A stretch of 64,000 bases of DNA from Methylobacterium sp. PvR107 (GTDB taxonomy: Bacteria; Pseudomonadota; Alphaproteobacteria; Rhizobiales; Beijerinckiaceae): assembly GCF_017833295.1 (NCBI RefSeq), contig NZ_JAFIBW010000001.1, forward strand, positions 434,001-498,000, in the 5' to 3' direction. Position numbers and translations under genes: made by a program. Each line of letters begins with the position of its first letter. The first letter of the stretch is position 1. Shown here piece by piece: positions 41,556-51,540 of this stretch. The notes beneath the pieces are model-generated. The model saw nothing but the letters and a program-made list of their open reading frames with translations. It ran no database searches and was not told the origin of the DNA.

Positions 41556-42258
41556 GAGGCGTGAGACGCTCCGAAGTAGCGCGCCGCGCAGACGCAGAGG
41601 CGCTATCATTGCATCGGCGCGACCTGGGCTCTATGGCCTGAGGCGTGCTGGTCCAGGGATACGGCGGACCGCTCCTGAGCATCGGAAAGGCGGCGCACGA
41701 AAGGAGTGACGATGTCCTCCGAACCAGGCCAATCCCAGGTCCGTCCAGATTTTGAGCACCTGAGGTCCTGATCCGGGAAGGAAATGCCATGCCGTTCAAC
41801 GGGCTTTGGGGCGGCTTATCCTCGGCCTGCCGCGACGACCGGTGATCCGCCCCCCAGTGAAGCGGTTCATCGCCGAGCTTGGTGGAGGGGGATGCGTCTC
41901 GGCTCACCCCATGGCGCAACTCATCGCCATTCACGATCGCGGCCGCCCGGTTGTGCGCGACGCGAAGACACAGCAGAGCGTTAGGAGTCGTCGACTTGCC
42001 AGAGCGGGACAAGGCCGATGAGCAGAGGATAGTCGCTTCCATGTTTGCGCTCACGCCTCAATTGGACCGAACACGATGCCGTGTAGAGCTGGACCATCCG
42101 CTGTCGGCTCTACCAGCGCGCGAAGTTCGACAGGCGCATCAACTTATTTCAGGGATGCTGTCTGCACCTCTTCAAAATCGGAACGCTCAATTTAACTACA
42201 GCTTTTGCTCCACATGTGTGTAGAGTTGGCGCGTCGAAAGCCCGATCTTCGTGTGGAC
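41556..42258. other. Stretch with no recognised gene
   Basis: About 700 bp between the GT2 gene and an IS630 element. A leftward open frame (41545-42054) includes the piece SRSGKSTTPNALLCLRVAHN, but no family is recognised and codon use is not convincing. Probably degenerate DNA. Confidence 0.4.
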
Positions 42259-43408
42259 TAGTGGTCGCAATCTGACGGCTGAGTCCGTCCGAGGTTTCGG
42301 TTTGGGCCGTGCCCTGCGAGTCTGACCGGATGCTCGGCGGAATCTCCTTCTCGCTTGCCGCCTCGGATCGCCTTCGGCTCGAAGCCCTCGTGGCTGGCCG
42401 CAACACAGCGCAGAAGCATGTCTGGCGCGCTCGCATCGTGCTGCTGAGCGCCGATGGTCTGGGCACCCACGCGATCATGCATGAGGCGGGCGTATCCAAG
42501 ACTGCGGTCTGGCGCTGGCAGGAGCGCTTCGCACGGGAGGGCATCGATGGACTCCTTCGAGACAAGACGTGCCCGGCACGCATCCCGCCGCTCAGTCCGG
42601 CGGTGGCGGCGCGCGTCGTGGCCCTGACGCAAGGCGAGCCACCCGGCGAGACCACGCATTAGACGGCGGCTGCCATGGCCAAGGCTGTATCCATCAGCGA
42701 CTCGTCGGTGCAGCGGATCTGGCGCGGGCACGGCCTGCAGCCGCACCGGGTGCGGCAGTTCAAGCTCTCTACCGACCCGGCCTTCGCCGCCAAATTGCGC
42801 GATGTGGTCGGGCTCTACGTCGATCCACCGGCCCATGCCGTGGTGCTCTCCGTCGACGAGCAGTCTCAGATCCAGGCACTCGCTCGCACGCAGGACCCAT
42901 TGCCGATGAAGCCGAGTAAGCCGACGACACGCACCCACGACTACAAGCGCCACGGCACCACGACCTTGTTTGCCGCTCTGGACGTCTTGGAGGGCAAGGT
43001 GATCGGCCGGTGTATGCAGCGCCATCGGCATCAAGAGTTCATCCGCGTCCTCTATGCGGTCGAGGCGGCGGTCCCCACCGGTAAGGTCCTCCACGCGATC
43101 TTGGACAATTATGCCGTCCGCAAACACCCGAAGGTCCGCGCCTGGCTCGACCGCCATCCGCGCTGGACCTTACACTTTACGCCCACCTCCGCCTCCTGGC
43201 TTAACGCCGTCGAGGGCTTCTTCGCCAAGCTCGCGAAGCGCCGGCTGCGACGGGGCATGTTCGGATCACTGGTCGAGGCGCAGGCCGCCATCAAACGCTT
43301 CATCGCCGAGAGCAACGGAAACCCGAAGCCCTTCGTCTGGACGGCAGACCCAGATCGCATCATCCAGACCGCCAAACGCGGGCACCAAACGTTAGACTCG
43401 CACCACTA
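42259..43408 (+). mobile_element. IS630-family element with TA ends (about 1.15 kb)
   Basis: Ends TAGTGGTCGCAATCTGACGG (from 42259) and the complement of TAGTGGTGCGAGTCTAACG (to 43408), with TA at each end as expected for IS630 target duplication. It carries a transposase gene broken by one amber codon. Its stop codon TAG at 43407-43409 uses the terminal TA. Confidence 0.85.
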
Positions 43409-43409
43409 G
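42330..43409 (+). pseudogene. IS630 transposase with an in-frame amber codon
   Basis: HTH part: KTAVWRWQERFAREGIDGLL. An amber TAG (42660-42662) replaces the Trp of the family motif THWTxxxxA (here THxTAAAMAKA). After it the same frame continues: VLSVDEQSQIQALART (Asp), VLHAILDNYAVRKHPKV (Asp), SASWLNAVEGFFAKLAK (Glu). Everything else is intact, so one reversion or suppression would restore it. Confidence 0.88.
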
Positions 43410-44537
43410 CTAATGCTTGAACCAGACCGTCTGATTTACGTAGTCGATATTCGACAAGACGATGCGGACTATCTTTGAAGATACTGCATCCGCGTCGTAA
43501 TCGTTGACCGAACCGCTAAATTTGCAATTGCCACCGTGCCCATCTCGTACGGTGTTTACCGCGTCAACAAACGAGGATTTTCCGAGGGGCGCCACAACTA
43601 GAGTGCCGGCGTCCATCCCCTCGGGGCGCTCGTGGGCATCACGAAAGGTCACCGCGGGCAAGTCAAGAAGCGAGGCTTCCTCAGTAATGGTACCGCTGTC
43701 CGACAGGACGCAGAACGCATCCTGCTGCAACCTTATGTAGTCCGTGAACCCGAAAGGCCGCAAGAACTGCACGGCGGCGGGGACATTGGCGCCGCCCATC
43801 GCGTCGAGGCGCGCGCGCGTACGCGGGTGCACTGACATGATGATCGGGAGGCCGAAGGTCTGGTCTAGGTGAAGCAGCTCCTCCAAGAATGCGCTTAGCC
43901 GCGCCGGGGAGTCGACATTCTCCTCGCGATGGGCGGAGACGATAAAGTACTTGTCCTTTACTAAATTCAGCTTGTCGAGGATATCAGACGACGCGATTTT
44001 CGGGGCGAATTCGGCGAGCACCTCCTTCATGTGCGAACCGACTTTGAATATCCGCTGAGCCGGCAGCCCTTCAGCCAAAAGGTACCGACGCGCATGTTCC
44101 GTTAGGACGATGTTTACATCGCTCAGATGATCGATGACCTTGCGATTGATTTCCTCCGGAACCCGCTGGTCGAAACAGCGGTTACCAGCTTCCATGTGAA
44201 AGATCGGAATCTTGTGCCTTTTCGCGGCGATGACCGACAGGCCCGAGTTGGTGTCACCGTAGATGAGAACGGCTTCCGGCTTCTCGCGCGCGAAGATCTC
44301 GTCGGAGCGCTCGATGACGCGCGCGATGGTCGAAACGGCGCCCGAGCCAGCCGCATCGAGGAAATAATTGGGCTTCCGGATCCCGAGATCGTCGAAAAAA
44401 ACCTGATTCAGCTCGTAATCATAATTCTGCCCGGTATGGACTAGGACGTGATCGGTCAAATGATCAAGCTTCCGAATCACCAGTGACATCTTGATTAGTT
44501 CGGGGCGGGTTCCGACGATTGTGAGGATCTTACGCAT
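43410..44537 (-). CDS. UDP-N-acetylglucosamine 2-epimerase-like (WbjD/FnlC type)
   Basis: 375 residues. KILTIVGTRPELIKMSLVIRK at the start, VHTGQNYDYELNQVFF, GDTNSGLSVIAAK, VDSPARLSAFL-type HREENVDSP, and the active-site region FCVLSDSGTITEEASLL then RPEGMDAG. In the WbjB-WbjC-WbjD and WbvB-WbvR-WbvD pathways a 2-epimerase of this type finishes UDP-L-FucNAc or UDP-L-QuiNAc. It is 83 bp from the capD-like gene and shares its direction. Confidence 0.85.
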   Translation of the reverse strand: MRKILTIVGTRPELIKMSLVIRKLDHLTDHVLVHTGQNYDYELNQVFFDDLGIRKPNYFLDAAGSGAVSTIARVIERSDEIFAREKPEAVLIYGDTNSGLSVIAAKRHKIPIFHMEAGNRCFDQRVPEEINRKVIDHLSDVNIVLTEHARRYLLAEGLPAQRIFKVGSHMKEVLAEFAPKIASSDILDKLNLVKDKYFIVSAHREENVDSPARLSAFLEELLHLDQTFGLPIIMSVHPRTRARLDAMGGANVPAAVQFLRPFGFTDYIRLQQDAFCVLSDSGTITEEASLLDLPAVTFRDAHERPEGMDAGTLVVAPLGKSSFVDAVNTVRDGHGGNCKFSGSVNDYDADAVSSKIVRIVLSNIDYVNQTVWFKH

Positions 44538-44620
44538 GTGTATTCCGATCTAATTGAGCCTCCGGCGAACCGTCGACGCGCACGCTCTCACAGGTCAGGA
44601 ACACACTGTGTCCGGCTCGC

Positions 44621-45643
44621 TCACCGCTCATATGCCTTGAGTTCACGCTGGATGTAATCCAAGCCCATCAGCAAATCTACAACCTGCTTTTGATCAAGGC
44701 GAGTGGTGTTGTGCGATGTGTAGTCTTCTGCGGCACTGATCGCGGTCTCGCCGGCCGTAAAGAATTTCGAGTAATTGAGGTCGCGGTCGTCGGCCGGAAT
44801 ACGATAGAAGCCCTCCAGATCATCCGCCCGCGCCATTTCTTCGCGCGAGACCAGAGACTCGAAGAGCTTCTCGCCATGACGCGTGCCGATGATCTTGATC
44901 TCGTTGCGCGCCTTAAAAATCGTCCTCAGGGCTTCCGCCAAATCCGCCACGGTACAGGCCGGGGCCTTCTGTACGAAGATGTCGCCTTGGCTGCCATGTT
45001 GGTAGGCGAAAAGCACCAGATCAACCGATTCCTCAAGTGACATCAAGAAGCGCGTCATCGTGGGATCGGTTATGGTTATGTCTTTTCCTTCTTTGATCTG
45101 ATTCACGAATAGAGGTATCACAGATCCGCGGGAGGCCATCACGTTACCATAGCGGGTCGCGCAGAGAATGGTATCGTTTCTGTCCAGCATCCGCGATTTG
45201 GCGATCGTCAGCTTTTCCATCATGGCTTTGCTGAGACCCATCGCATTGATGGGATAGACTGCCTTGTCGGTGGAGAGCACGACCATGCGCTCGACCCCAT
45301 TTTGGACGGCAGCGTTGAGCGCGTTCTCGGCACCAAGGATGTTCGTTCGAACCGCCTCCATCGGATAGAACTCGCAGGAAGGAACCTGCTTGAGTGCGGC
45401 GGCATGAAAAATGTAGTCTACGCCCTTCGTCGCCTGAGCGATCGATCCGTACTCGCGGACATCCCCAATGAAAAATCGCACGCGAGGGTCACGGAGCAGT
45501 AGACGCATGTCCTCCTGTTTTTTCTCGTCTCGGCTGAAAATGCGGATCTGTCCGATGTCCGTCGCGAGGAACCGCTGGACGACAGCGTTGCCAAACGAGC
45601 CAGTGCCGCCAGTTATCAGAAGCGTTTTGCCAGCGAACATCAT
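44621..45643 (-). CDS. UDP-GlcNAc 4,6-dehydratase/5-epimerase (CapD/WbjB type)
   Basis: About 340 residues. Short-chain dehydrogenase Rossmann motif LLITGGTGSFGNAVVQRFL; the catalytic region NAMGLSKAMMEKL has Met in place of the usual Tyr of YxxxK, characteristic of the CapE/FlaA1-type subfamily. It would convert UDP-GlcNAc to a 6-deoxy-4-keto sugar. ATG 45643 overlaps the stop of the RmlD-like gene (TGATG); a GTG one codon upstream is possible. Middle gene of a three-gene leftward operon. Confidence 0.85.
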   Translation of the reverse strand: MMFAGKTLLITGGTGSFGNAVVQRFLATDIGQIRIFSRDEKKQEDMRLLLRDPRVRFFIGDVREYGSIAQATKGVDYIFHAAALKQVPSCEFYPMEAVRTNILGAENALNAAVQNGVERMVVLSTDKAVYPINAMGLSKAMMEKLTIAKSRMLDRNDTILCATRYGNVMASRGSVIPLFVNQIKEGKDITITDPTMTRFLMSLEESVDLVLFAYQHGSQGDIFVQKAPACTVADLAEALRTIFKARNEIKIIGTRHGEKLFESLVSREEMARADDLEGFYRIPADDRDLNYSKFFTAGETAISAAEDYTSHNTTRLDQKQVVDLLMGLDYIQRELKAYER

Positions 45644-46521
45644 CACACCTGTGATAAGAACGTTTCTTGAAACGCGCGCATGCGCTTAATGAGATCGGGC
45701 CAGTGCGAAGGCACGTATCCCACAGCGGAGCGGAAACGACGTGAATCTAACGACCTATCGACGGCGATCTCGTCGTCCGGCTCGATTTCTGTCGTCCGAC
45801 CATAGGCGTTTTTGACGATCGAGAGCAGGTCAAACTTGCTGATTGGATCGACGCTGACGTGATACACGCCGCGCAGCTCGGGGGCCGGCATCACGTAATC
45901 CACGATGACCCGCACGAGCTCATCGGTGGTCAAGCCGGAGAAGATCGCGTTCCGGTATCCTTTGACGCGCCCCTGCTGTGCGAGAAACCACTCGACGAGA
46001 CCGTTCTGGCTGCCGATTTCATGACCGATGATGGAGGTGCGGAGCGTGATCGCGTTCTCGTAATCGACTTCGCCCAAAAGTTTCGAGCGCCCGTAAAGGT
46101 CCTTCGCGTCAGGACGATCCCCCTCGGTGTAGCCGCCCTTTTCTCCGGTAAACACGCAATCAGTGCTGACATGGATCAGTCGTGCACCAATCAGATCCGC
46201 TAAGCGAGCCAATCGATGGGGCAAAAGAGAATTGATGGGGATTGCAGTCAGCGGATCCTCGGCGGTGGCGAGTTGCTTCACGACGCCGATGCAGTTCACG
46301 ATGACCGTCGGCCGCGTTTCGCGCAAAAATCCCGCTAGGGCGTCGAAATCTTGCACGTCCAGCCCAACGGCGATGTTCTCCGCCGCCTCCGGCTGGAAAG
46401 CCCGCAGGATGGCCGACGAGCGCGCCGTACCGCAGACTTGGCCGGGGAGTCGCTCGGAGAGAATGTGAAACGCGGCACTTCCGAGCATGCCGGAGACGCC
46501 TAGGACTGCAACCCTCACTAT
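45643..46521 (-). CDS. RmlD-like sugar-nucleotide 4-reductase
   Basis: 292 residues. RVAVLGVSGMLGSAAFHIL binds NAD(P)H; the SDR core LIHVSTDCVFTGEKGGYTEG and LYGRSKLLGEVDY (Y-x-x-x-K) is dTDP-4-dehydrorhamnose reductase-like. Reduction of the 4-keto sugar made by the capD-like gene product is the expected step. The cupin domain of WbjC/CapF is absent, so it is closer in size to WbvR (UDP-L-QuiNAc pathway); inference. GTG 46521 has GAGGAT before it; ATG 46542 is the alternative. Confidence 0.8.
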   Translation of the reverse strand: MVRVAVLGVSGMLGSAAFHILSERLPGQVCGTARSSAILRAFQPEAAENIAVGLDVQDFDALAGFLRETRPTVIVNCIGVVKQLATAEDPLTAIPINSLLPHRLARLADLIGARLIHVSTDCVFTGEKGGYTEGDRPDAKDLYGRSKLLGEVDYENAITLRTSIIGHEIGSQNGLVEWFLAQQGRVKGYRNAIFSGLTTDELVRVIVDYVMPAPELRGVYHVSVDPISKFDLLSIVKNAYGRTTEIEPDDEIAVDRSLDSRRFRSAVGYVPSHWPDLIKRMRAFQETFLSQV

Positions 46522-46623
46522 AGCATCCTCGCTGGCAAACATCCTCGCTGGCGAACTGGAGCATTTACCTCAAGATCTGAAGTTCCAGCCCCTACCTCGT
46601 GCGCCGCGAATTTATCTGAGATG

Positions 46624-47283
46624 TCACCCTTGGACGATCGAGCCAGACTGCTCTACGCCTGTCGAAGAGGCGACTACGAACGAGGGTCGCGTACGGAAAT
46701 CATAAAACCATTCTACGAGCAAGGGCCTGCCGGCGCTCCAATCGAGCTCTGGGGAGCGCCGATTGAGGTAATCGATCGCGCAGGCCAGGGCTATGTGGCC
46801 GACATCGACGGGCAAGTCCACCCAGGCCGGCGCCTGCTCGAAGCGCCCCAGGGCTGCGTCGATGGCCTGCTCCTGGCGACGGACAACCTTCGATGCGCGA
46901 TCGCCGTCCGAGCCGCTCCGCTCCACAAACCGACGGATGACCGCGTCGGCGAGGCCGTCGGCCTGGGCCTCACGGCGAAGCGCGTCCCATCGCGACTCAC
47001 CCCGAGGGATCAACGCGGCACCTGACCTATCCTGGATGTATTGGACGATCACCGCAGAGTCGAACAGCGCGGTACCGTCGGTCAACATCAGTGTCGGGAC
47101 CTTGCACAGCGGGTTCGCCGCACGCAGGCGCTCGTCGGTCCAAGGGTCTACGATCTGCAGAGCGATTTGATCTTGCAGTCCTGCTTCGGCTATACAGGCC
47201 ACGACCTTTCGGCAAAACGGCGATCGCGGTGCAATAAGGAGTTGCAGGCCCTGATAATCGTTCAAGCTTCCGGTTCCTAGCAC
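46624..47283 (-). CDS. Glutathione S-transferase-like protein
   Basis: About 219 residues. Thioredoxin-fold N-terminus with QLLIAPRSPFCRKVVACIAE; cis-proline region CKVPTLML then FDSAVIVQYI, as in GSTs. C-terminal helical domain with WDALRREAQADGLADAVIRR. The start is GTG 47283 or the TTG seven codons later; neither has a strong ribosome site. Upstream 47284-47588 is empty of genes. Its place beside the sugar genes may be chance. Confidence 0.8.
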   Translation of the reverse strand: MLGTGSLNDYQGLQLLIAPRSPFCRKVVACIAEAGLQDQIALQIVDPWTDERLRAANPLCKVPTLMLTDGTALFDSAVIVQYIQDRSGAALIPRGESRWDALRREAQADGLADAVIRRFVERSGSDGDRASKVVRRQEQAIDAALGRFEQAPAWVDLPVDVGHIALACAIDYLNRRSPELDWSAGRPLLVEWFYDFRTRPSFVVASSTGVEQSGSIVQG

Positions 47284-47588
47284 GCGCTCTTCGGAGTTCC
47301 GGGGCCGGTGAGGCCGAAGCCGCTGACCGTCGCAACCCTGCCGCGATCCGTCCCGGGCTCGCGCGGTTCAGAAGTAGGCGCACGCGCTTCGGTCGCTTGC
47401 GGCCCCGCTCGGCCGTGTCGACATGCCTCAGGATCGTGGCTATAGCGTGGCTGATCGGCTTCAGGTGCTATGGCACCAAAGGGCGTCGGACTTGCTCGCG
47501 AGCACCGGTCGAAGCCGCCCGTTGGTTGGGAGTGCGCCTTATACCGTCGGGCTGGTGATCTCACCGCTGAGGGTTTAGGTCCAGGGTT

Positions 47589-48342
47589 ATGCTGCCGCTG
47601 TCGGTCTTCATCATCGCTCACAACGTGGCGGACCGGATCAGGGCGACGAGCCGGGCGGTGCGCGGCCTGACAGACGACCTCGTGGTGGTCGATTCGGGCT
47701 CCACGGACAGCACGCAGGCGCTGGCGGCATCCCTCGGCGCGGGTGCTGCACAATGCCTCGCCGGGCTACGGCCCGCAGAAGCGCTTCGCCGAGTAGCAGC
47801 GCCGGCACGTCTGGCTCCTGAACCTCGACGCCGACGAGGTGGTGCCGCCGGAGCTGGTCCGGGAGATCTGGGGCCTCTGGGCCGCGGGCGAGCAGCGCCG
47901 GCCGGCGTGGCGGATCGACATCGTGGAGATCTTCTCCGGCGAGGGCCGGCCGCACCCGGTCGCGTACACGCTGACGCCGGTTCGGCTCTACCGGAAGGAC
48001 TGGGGCCGCTATTTCGCCTCGCCGGTCCACTACCGGGTGGCGCTGGAGCCCGGGGTGAAACCGGCGCGGCTCAGGGGCGTGATTCACCATTTCACGGTGC
48101 GCTCGCTCGGCGACCAGCTCGGCAAGCTGAACCGCTACTCCGACCAGCAGGCGGACGACCTCGAAGCGCGGGGCGTGGTGATCCCGACCTGGCGGGTCTT
48201 CGTCGAGCTGCCGGGCAATTTCCTGAAGGCCTATCTCGGCCGCCGTTTCGTACGCGGCGCCTACGGATTCCTGACGGCGATGAACTACGCGATCTCGCGG
48301 CATCTGCGCGTCGAGCGCCGCAGACTGTCGCAGCAATTGTAG
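47589..48342 (+). pseudogene. Glycosyltransferase family 2, frameshifted
   Basis: LPLSVFIIAHNVADRIRATS and LVVVDSGSTDSTQALAASLG begin the GT2 fold (WaaE/KdtX-like). Near 47740 the frame shifts; the next frame contains NASPGYGPQKRFAE, a TAG at 47794-47796, then HVWLLNLDADEVVPPELVRE and the rest of the protein up to 48342. Two lesions, so it is dead. This type of enzyme usually works in lipopolysaccharide core assembly. Confidence 0.85.
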
Positions 48343-48495
48343 CTTGCGATGTTGATCCCTCGGTCTTGGCGGCGGCGGATCACGGTGCCGAGGTACCGTA
48401 GCCGTTGAAAACTAAAATCCGATCAATGAGAGTAACAGACATCTGAGATCTCATTAAATCTGCAAACCCATCGGCGCGGCCACTCGCGGAAGCTC

Positions 48496-49389
48496 ATGAT
48501 CTTCAACCGGACACATCTGGCTCTACTGTGGAAATCCTGGCAGGTGGAAGTCCTGTCTCTGGCTTGCAGCATCTTTGAAGCCGGCGCGTTGCTGCAGACG
48601 GATCACGGTCGACATCCGGTTGGGTGGCCTCCGAGGCTTGGACGGCCGCGGGCGAGACTATTCGACTCTGAAGCTATCGAGTGCGTGGTTATTCTCGTGT
48701 CGGGGTTGTTTGAGGCGACCGCATACATCAACGCCAACCCGGATGTCCCTAAAACCGTTCTGAAGGCGTCCGAGCATTACCTCAGGCACGGCGGAGCCGA
48801 AGGACGAGGACCCGACCTCGGTTTCGATGGTGCTCTATACCTCTCGCATTATCCAGATATCCGGAGCGCGGGCATCAACCCCTTGCTGCATTTTATCAAA
48901 CACGGCGCGCAAGAAGGGCGCCTAGACGCCGTTCGATTCGACCGACTTCCGCCGCGCGCTTACACATCGTGGAACCAACCCGGGCAGCCGGCCGCGAGAA
49001 CCGCTGAAGCGGAATGCATTCAGACAATCCTCAGGGCGCACGTCGTCCCCCGGGACGATACCTGTCTGAGGGAACTTCGCGCCTGCCTGGACTTGGCGCG
49101 ATCAAGCTTGGCCGAAGATCTCGAGGCGTCGCTGCGCGCGCTGCAAGAGGCGGAACTTAGATACTATACTTGTAATTCGGACTATGAGCGTTGCATGTCT
49201 TCGAACGACGAGCTCATGAGTGAGTTGGCGCGCGTGCATGACGGATCGCGATCAGCTGCCAAGCTGCTCGAGTGCCGGGACCGTGAGATCGAGATCATGA
49301 GCCAGCGGCTGGCACTTCTGTCTCAGGATATTTCGGACGCTAACCAGGAGCTCGTTTACTGGAGGCGGAGGGCTTTGGCTGAGCGATGA
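48496..49389 (+). CDS. NPDV-repeat protein with a coiled-coil tail
   Basis: Up to 297 residues; the recognisable part begins near residue 68. Two repeat units: SGLFEATAYINANPDV to HYLRHGGAEGRGPD and FDGALYLSHYPDIRSAGINP to FIKHGAQEGR. These FDxxYY...NPDV...HYLxxGxxEGR units are common at the N-terminus of polysaccharide glycosyltransferases. The rest is heptad-like coiled coil (LAEDLEASLRALQEAELRYY to LALLSQDISDANQELVYWRR). A later start, such as a GTG near 48681, is quite possible. Confidence 0.65.
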   Translation: MIFNRTHLALLWKSWQVEVLSLACSIFEAGALLQTDHGRHPVGWPPRLGRPRARLFDSEAIECVVILVSGLFEATAYINANPDVPKTVLKASEHYLRHGGAEGRGPDLGFDGALYLSHYPDIRSAGINPLLHFIKHGAQEGRLDAVRFDRLPPRAYTSWNQPGQPAARTAEAECIQTILRAHVVPRDDTCLRELRACLDLARSSLAEDLEASLRALQEAELRYYTCNSDYERCMSSNDELMSELARVHDGSRSAAKLLECRDREIEIMSQRLALLSQDISDANQELVYWRRRALAER

Positions 49390-49443
49390 AGAGCAGCGAC
49401 CAACGCATTTGCCGCCTACTATTTTAACGGTTCGGGATTGTTG

Positions 49444-51249
49444 ATGGATCACGAAGATGAGTGGGCGATTCGGGCATCTGGGTTGTTCGATCCTGCCTGG
49501 TATGCTTTGATGTACGGCGACTTCGTCGCGCAGGAGGAAGATCCCCTTCAGCATTTCCTCAAGTACGGTGCCGAGTTGGGCTATCGCCCGAATCCGCTCT
49601 TCGACGTGTCCTTCTACGTCGAGCAAAGTGGTGCTGTTCCACGTCCTCACAATCCCCTAGCCCACTACGTTCTCATCGGTTCCGCGAAAGGGATCGATCC
49701 GCACCCATTGTTCGACGAGGCTTGGTATCGAAGGTTTCTGACGGCGTGTCGCTTGCGAGCGCCGCAGACATCTCTCGGTCATTTTCTCCATGTCGGCCGA
49801 AGGATCGGTCTCACGCCAAATGCCTTCTTCGATGACGCCTATTACTTGGCGACCTACCCGGATGTTGCCGAGGTCCGATGCGACCCGCTCTATCACTTCG
49901 AGCAGTGGGGTGAGGCCGAGGGTCGTCAACCGTCTGAAGACCTCACAGCGGCTACACTGGATGCTCTCACCCTCGGACGCGACCCCGAAGACCGGCCCAA
50001 GAGTGCGATCGCAGGGCTCATCCGATCTCATCCAGGTGAGGCGATTCACAGCCTGGTCGACACGCTGGGCAGAAAGGCAGAGCACTCGATTGGCCAAGTC
50101 CAGTATTTTCTGGATGGGACGGTACCCAGCGTTCTCCTAATCTCGCACCGCTGGGGTGGGGGCGTGGCAAGATTCGTCGAGGAGCGAGTTCAGACGCTGA
50201 TCGACCGATGTAATATCGTCGTTCTGACCACAACACAGGCTGATTATATTCTTAGATTTCGCGATCCGACCTCGGACATGGAGGTTGCGATCCCGTCTCT
50301 TCGGACGCAAGACTTAGTCTCTTTGTTACAGAGCTGTCGCCTTACGAGCATCGAGCTGCATCATATCCAGGGCTTTCGATCGATCAAGGATATCATCGCC
50401 GCGCTCGACGCTCCCATAACCTTGTACCTGCACGATTACTTCCTGCTGTCGCCGCAGCCGCATCTGCTAGGCCCGGACGGGACGTTCGTCGGGGACGAGC
50501 TGGAGCTCCATTATGCGGCGTTGCAGCGTGCCGCGACCGGTATGGGCCACGGCACGATCAGATCGTGGCAGAGAGCACATCGCTGGCTGTTCGAAGCGGC
50601 AAGCCGGGTGATCGCTCCGTCGGCCGACGTGTCGCGTCGCGTTGAGAAAATCTATCCTTGGGTCGCGATCGATGTTGTGCCTTACGAAACGTTCGACGCG
50701 GGGCACTCCGCCTTGCAATCGCCGGACCCAAAGTCGGACCGGAGGGTCCGAGGTTCTGCCAAGGTGGCGTTGATAGGCTACATGCAGCAGCATAAGGGAA
50801 TAGATATCGCCCGAGCTGTATTCGATCTCGCTCGGAAGAAGGGTCTTGAGCTGAGCTTTGTCATAATCGGCTACTGCGATGAAGGCGACGACCTGGGCGA
50901 GAACGTGAGGGTCACCGGTCGGTACGCCGATGCTGAACTGAGCGACCTGCTGAGACGCGAAGATCCGGATCTGGTGTGGTTCCCCGCCCAGTGCCCGGAA
51001 ACATGGTCATTCACGCTCTCCGCCGCGCTGCGCCTGGGCCTCTCGGTCCTGTGTTCCAACATTGGCGCCTTCGAGGAGCGCGTGAGGGATCTTGATGAGG
51101 GCGCCGTCTTTCCCTGGGATGCGACACCGGCCGAATGGTTGGCCTGTATCACGGACGTCTTGGCGAAGCGGGGATGCTTTCATTTTGCCGACGAGGGCCT
51201 CGGGCGGCGCGGCGGCCGGGATGAGGTGGTCGATTTGGCGTTCCCGTAA
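49444..51249 (+). CDS. NPDV-repeat glycosyltransferase (GT4-type C-terminus)
   Basis: 601 residues. Four repeat units of about 36 residues each (FDPAWYALMYGDF to FLKYGAELGYRP; FDVSFYVEQSGAV; FDEAWYRRFLTAC; FDDAYYLATYPDVAEV to WGEAEGRQPS) precede a GT-B domain. GT4 hallmarks: HYLHDYFLLSPQP-like TLYLHDYFLLSPQP, RVIAPSADVSRRVEKIYPWV, VALIGYMQQHKGIDIARAVF, and a C-terminal FPAQCPETWSFTLSAALRLG with the E-x7-E-like donor site. ATG 49444 starts six bases after the TTG that opens the frame. Confidence 0.85.
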   Translation: MDHEDEWAIRASGLFDPAWYALMYGDFVAQEEDPLQHFLKYGAELGYRPNPLFDVSFYVEQSGAVPRPHNPLAHYVLIGSAKGIDPHPLFDEAWYRRFLTACRLRAPQTSLGHFLHVGRRIGLTPNAFFDDAYYLATYPDVAEVRCDPLYHFEQWGEAEGRQPSEDLTAATLDALTLGRDPEDRPKSAIAGLIRSHPGEAIHSLVDTLGRKAEHSIGQVQYFLDGTVPSVLLISHRWGGGVARFVEERVQTLIDRCNIVVLTTTQADYILRFRDPTSDMEVAIPSLRTQDLVSLLQSCRLTSIELHHIQGFRSIKDIIAALDAPITLYLHDYFLLSPQPHLLGPDGTFVGDELELHYAALQRAATGMGHGTIRSWQRAHRWLFEAASRVIAPSADVSRRVEKIYPWVAIDVVPYETFDAGHSALQSPDPKSDRRVRGSAKVALIGYMQQHKGIDIARAVFDLARKKGLELSFVIIGYCDEGDDLGENVRVTGRYADAELSDLLRREDPDLVWFPAQCPETWSFTLSAALRLGLSVLCSNIGAFEERVRDLDEGAVFPWDATPAEWLACITDVLAKRGCFHFADEGLGRRGGRDEVVDLAFP

Positions 51250-51540
51250 GTCGGGCCCGTGAGTGGGGGCGGACGGTGAGACGGCACGCGCGATGCTCGT
51301 CCGACGGGCGTGTACTAAGAATGCGTGGACGGGGCTCGGCGCGACGGGGGTTCCCTTGCTGGCGTCCGGCGATCGGGAACATCGCGGCGGCCCAGGCCCG
51401 CCTGTGCGGGTGCCCCCGTCGCGTGCGGTATCCTGCGGGGCGTTCCGTTCGCACGCGACGCGGGTGGGTTCGCAGACCGTCGCTGCCTCGGTCTACGACG
51501 GTCGTGCCGCCGCAGCCGAGACCGATACAAGGACCCTCAT

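Noticed and set aside
41545..42054. Leftward 169-codon frame with SRSGKSTTPNALL
   Set aside because: GKST resembles a Walker A but lacks a preceding G-x4 loop and any Walker B; the rest is low in structure.
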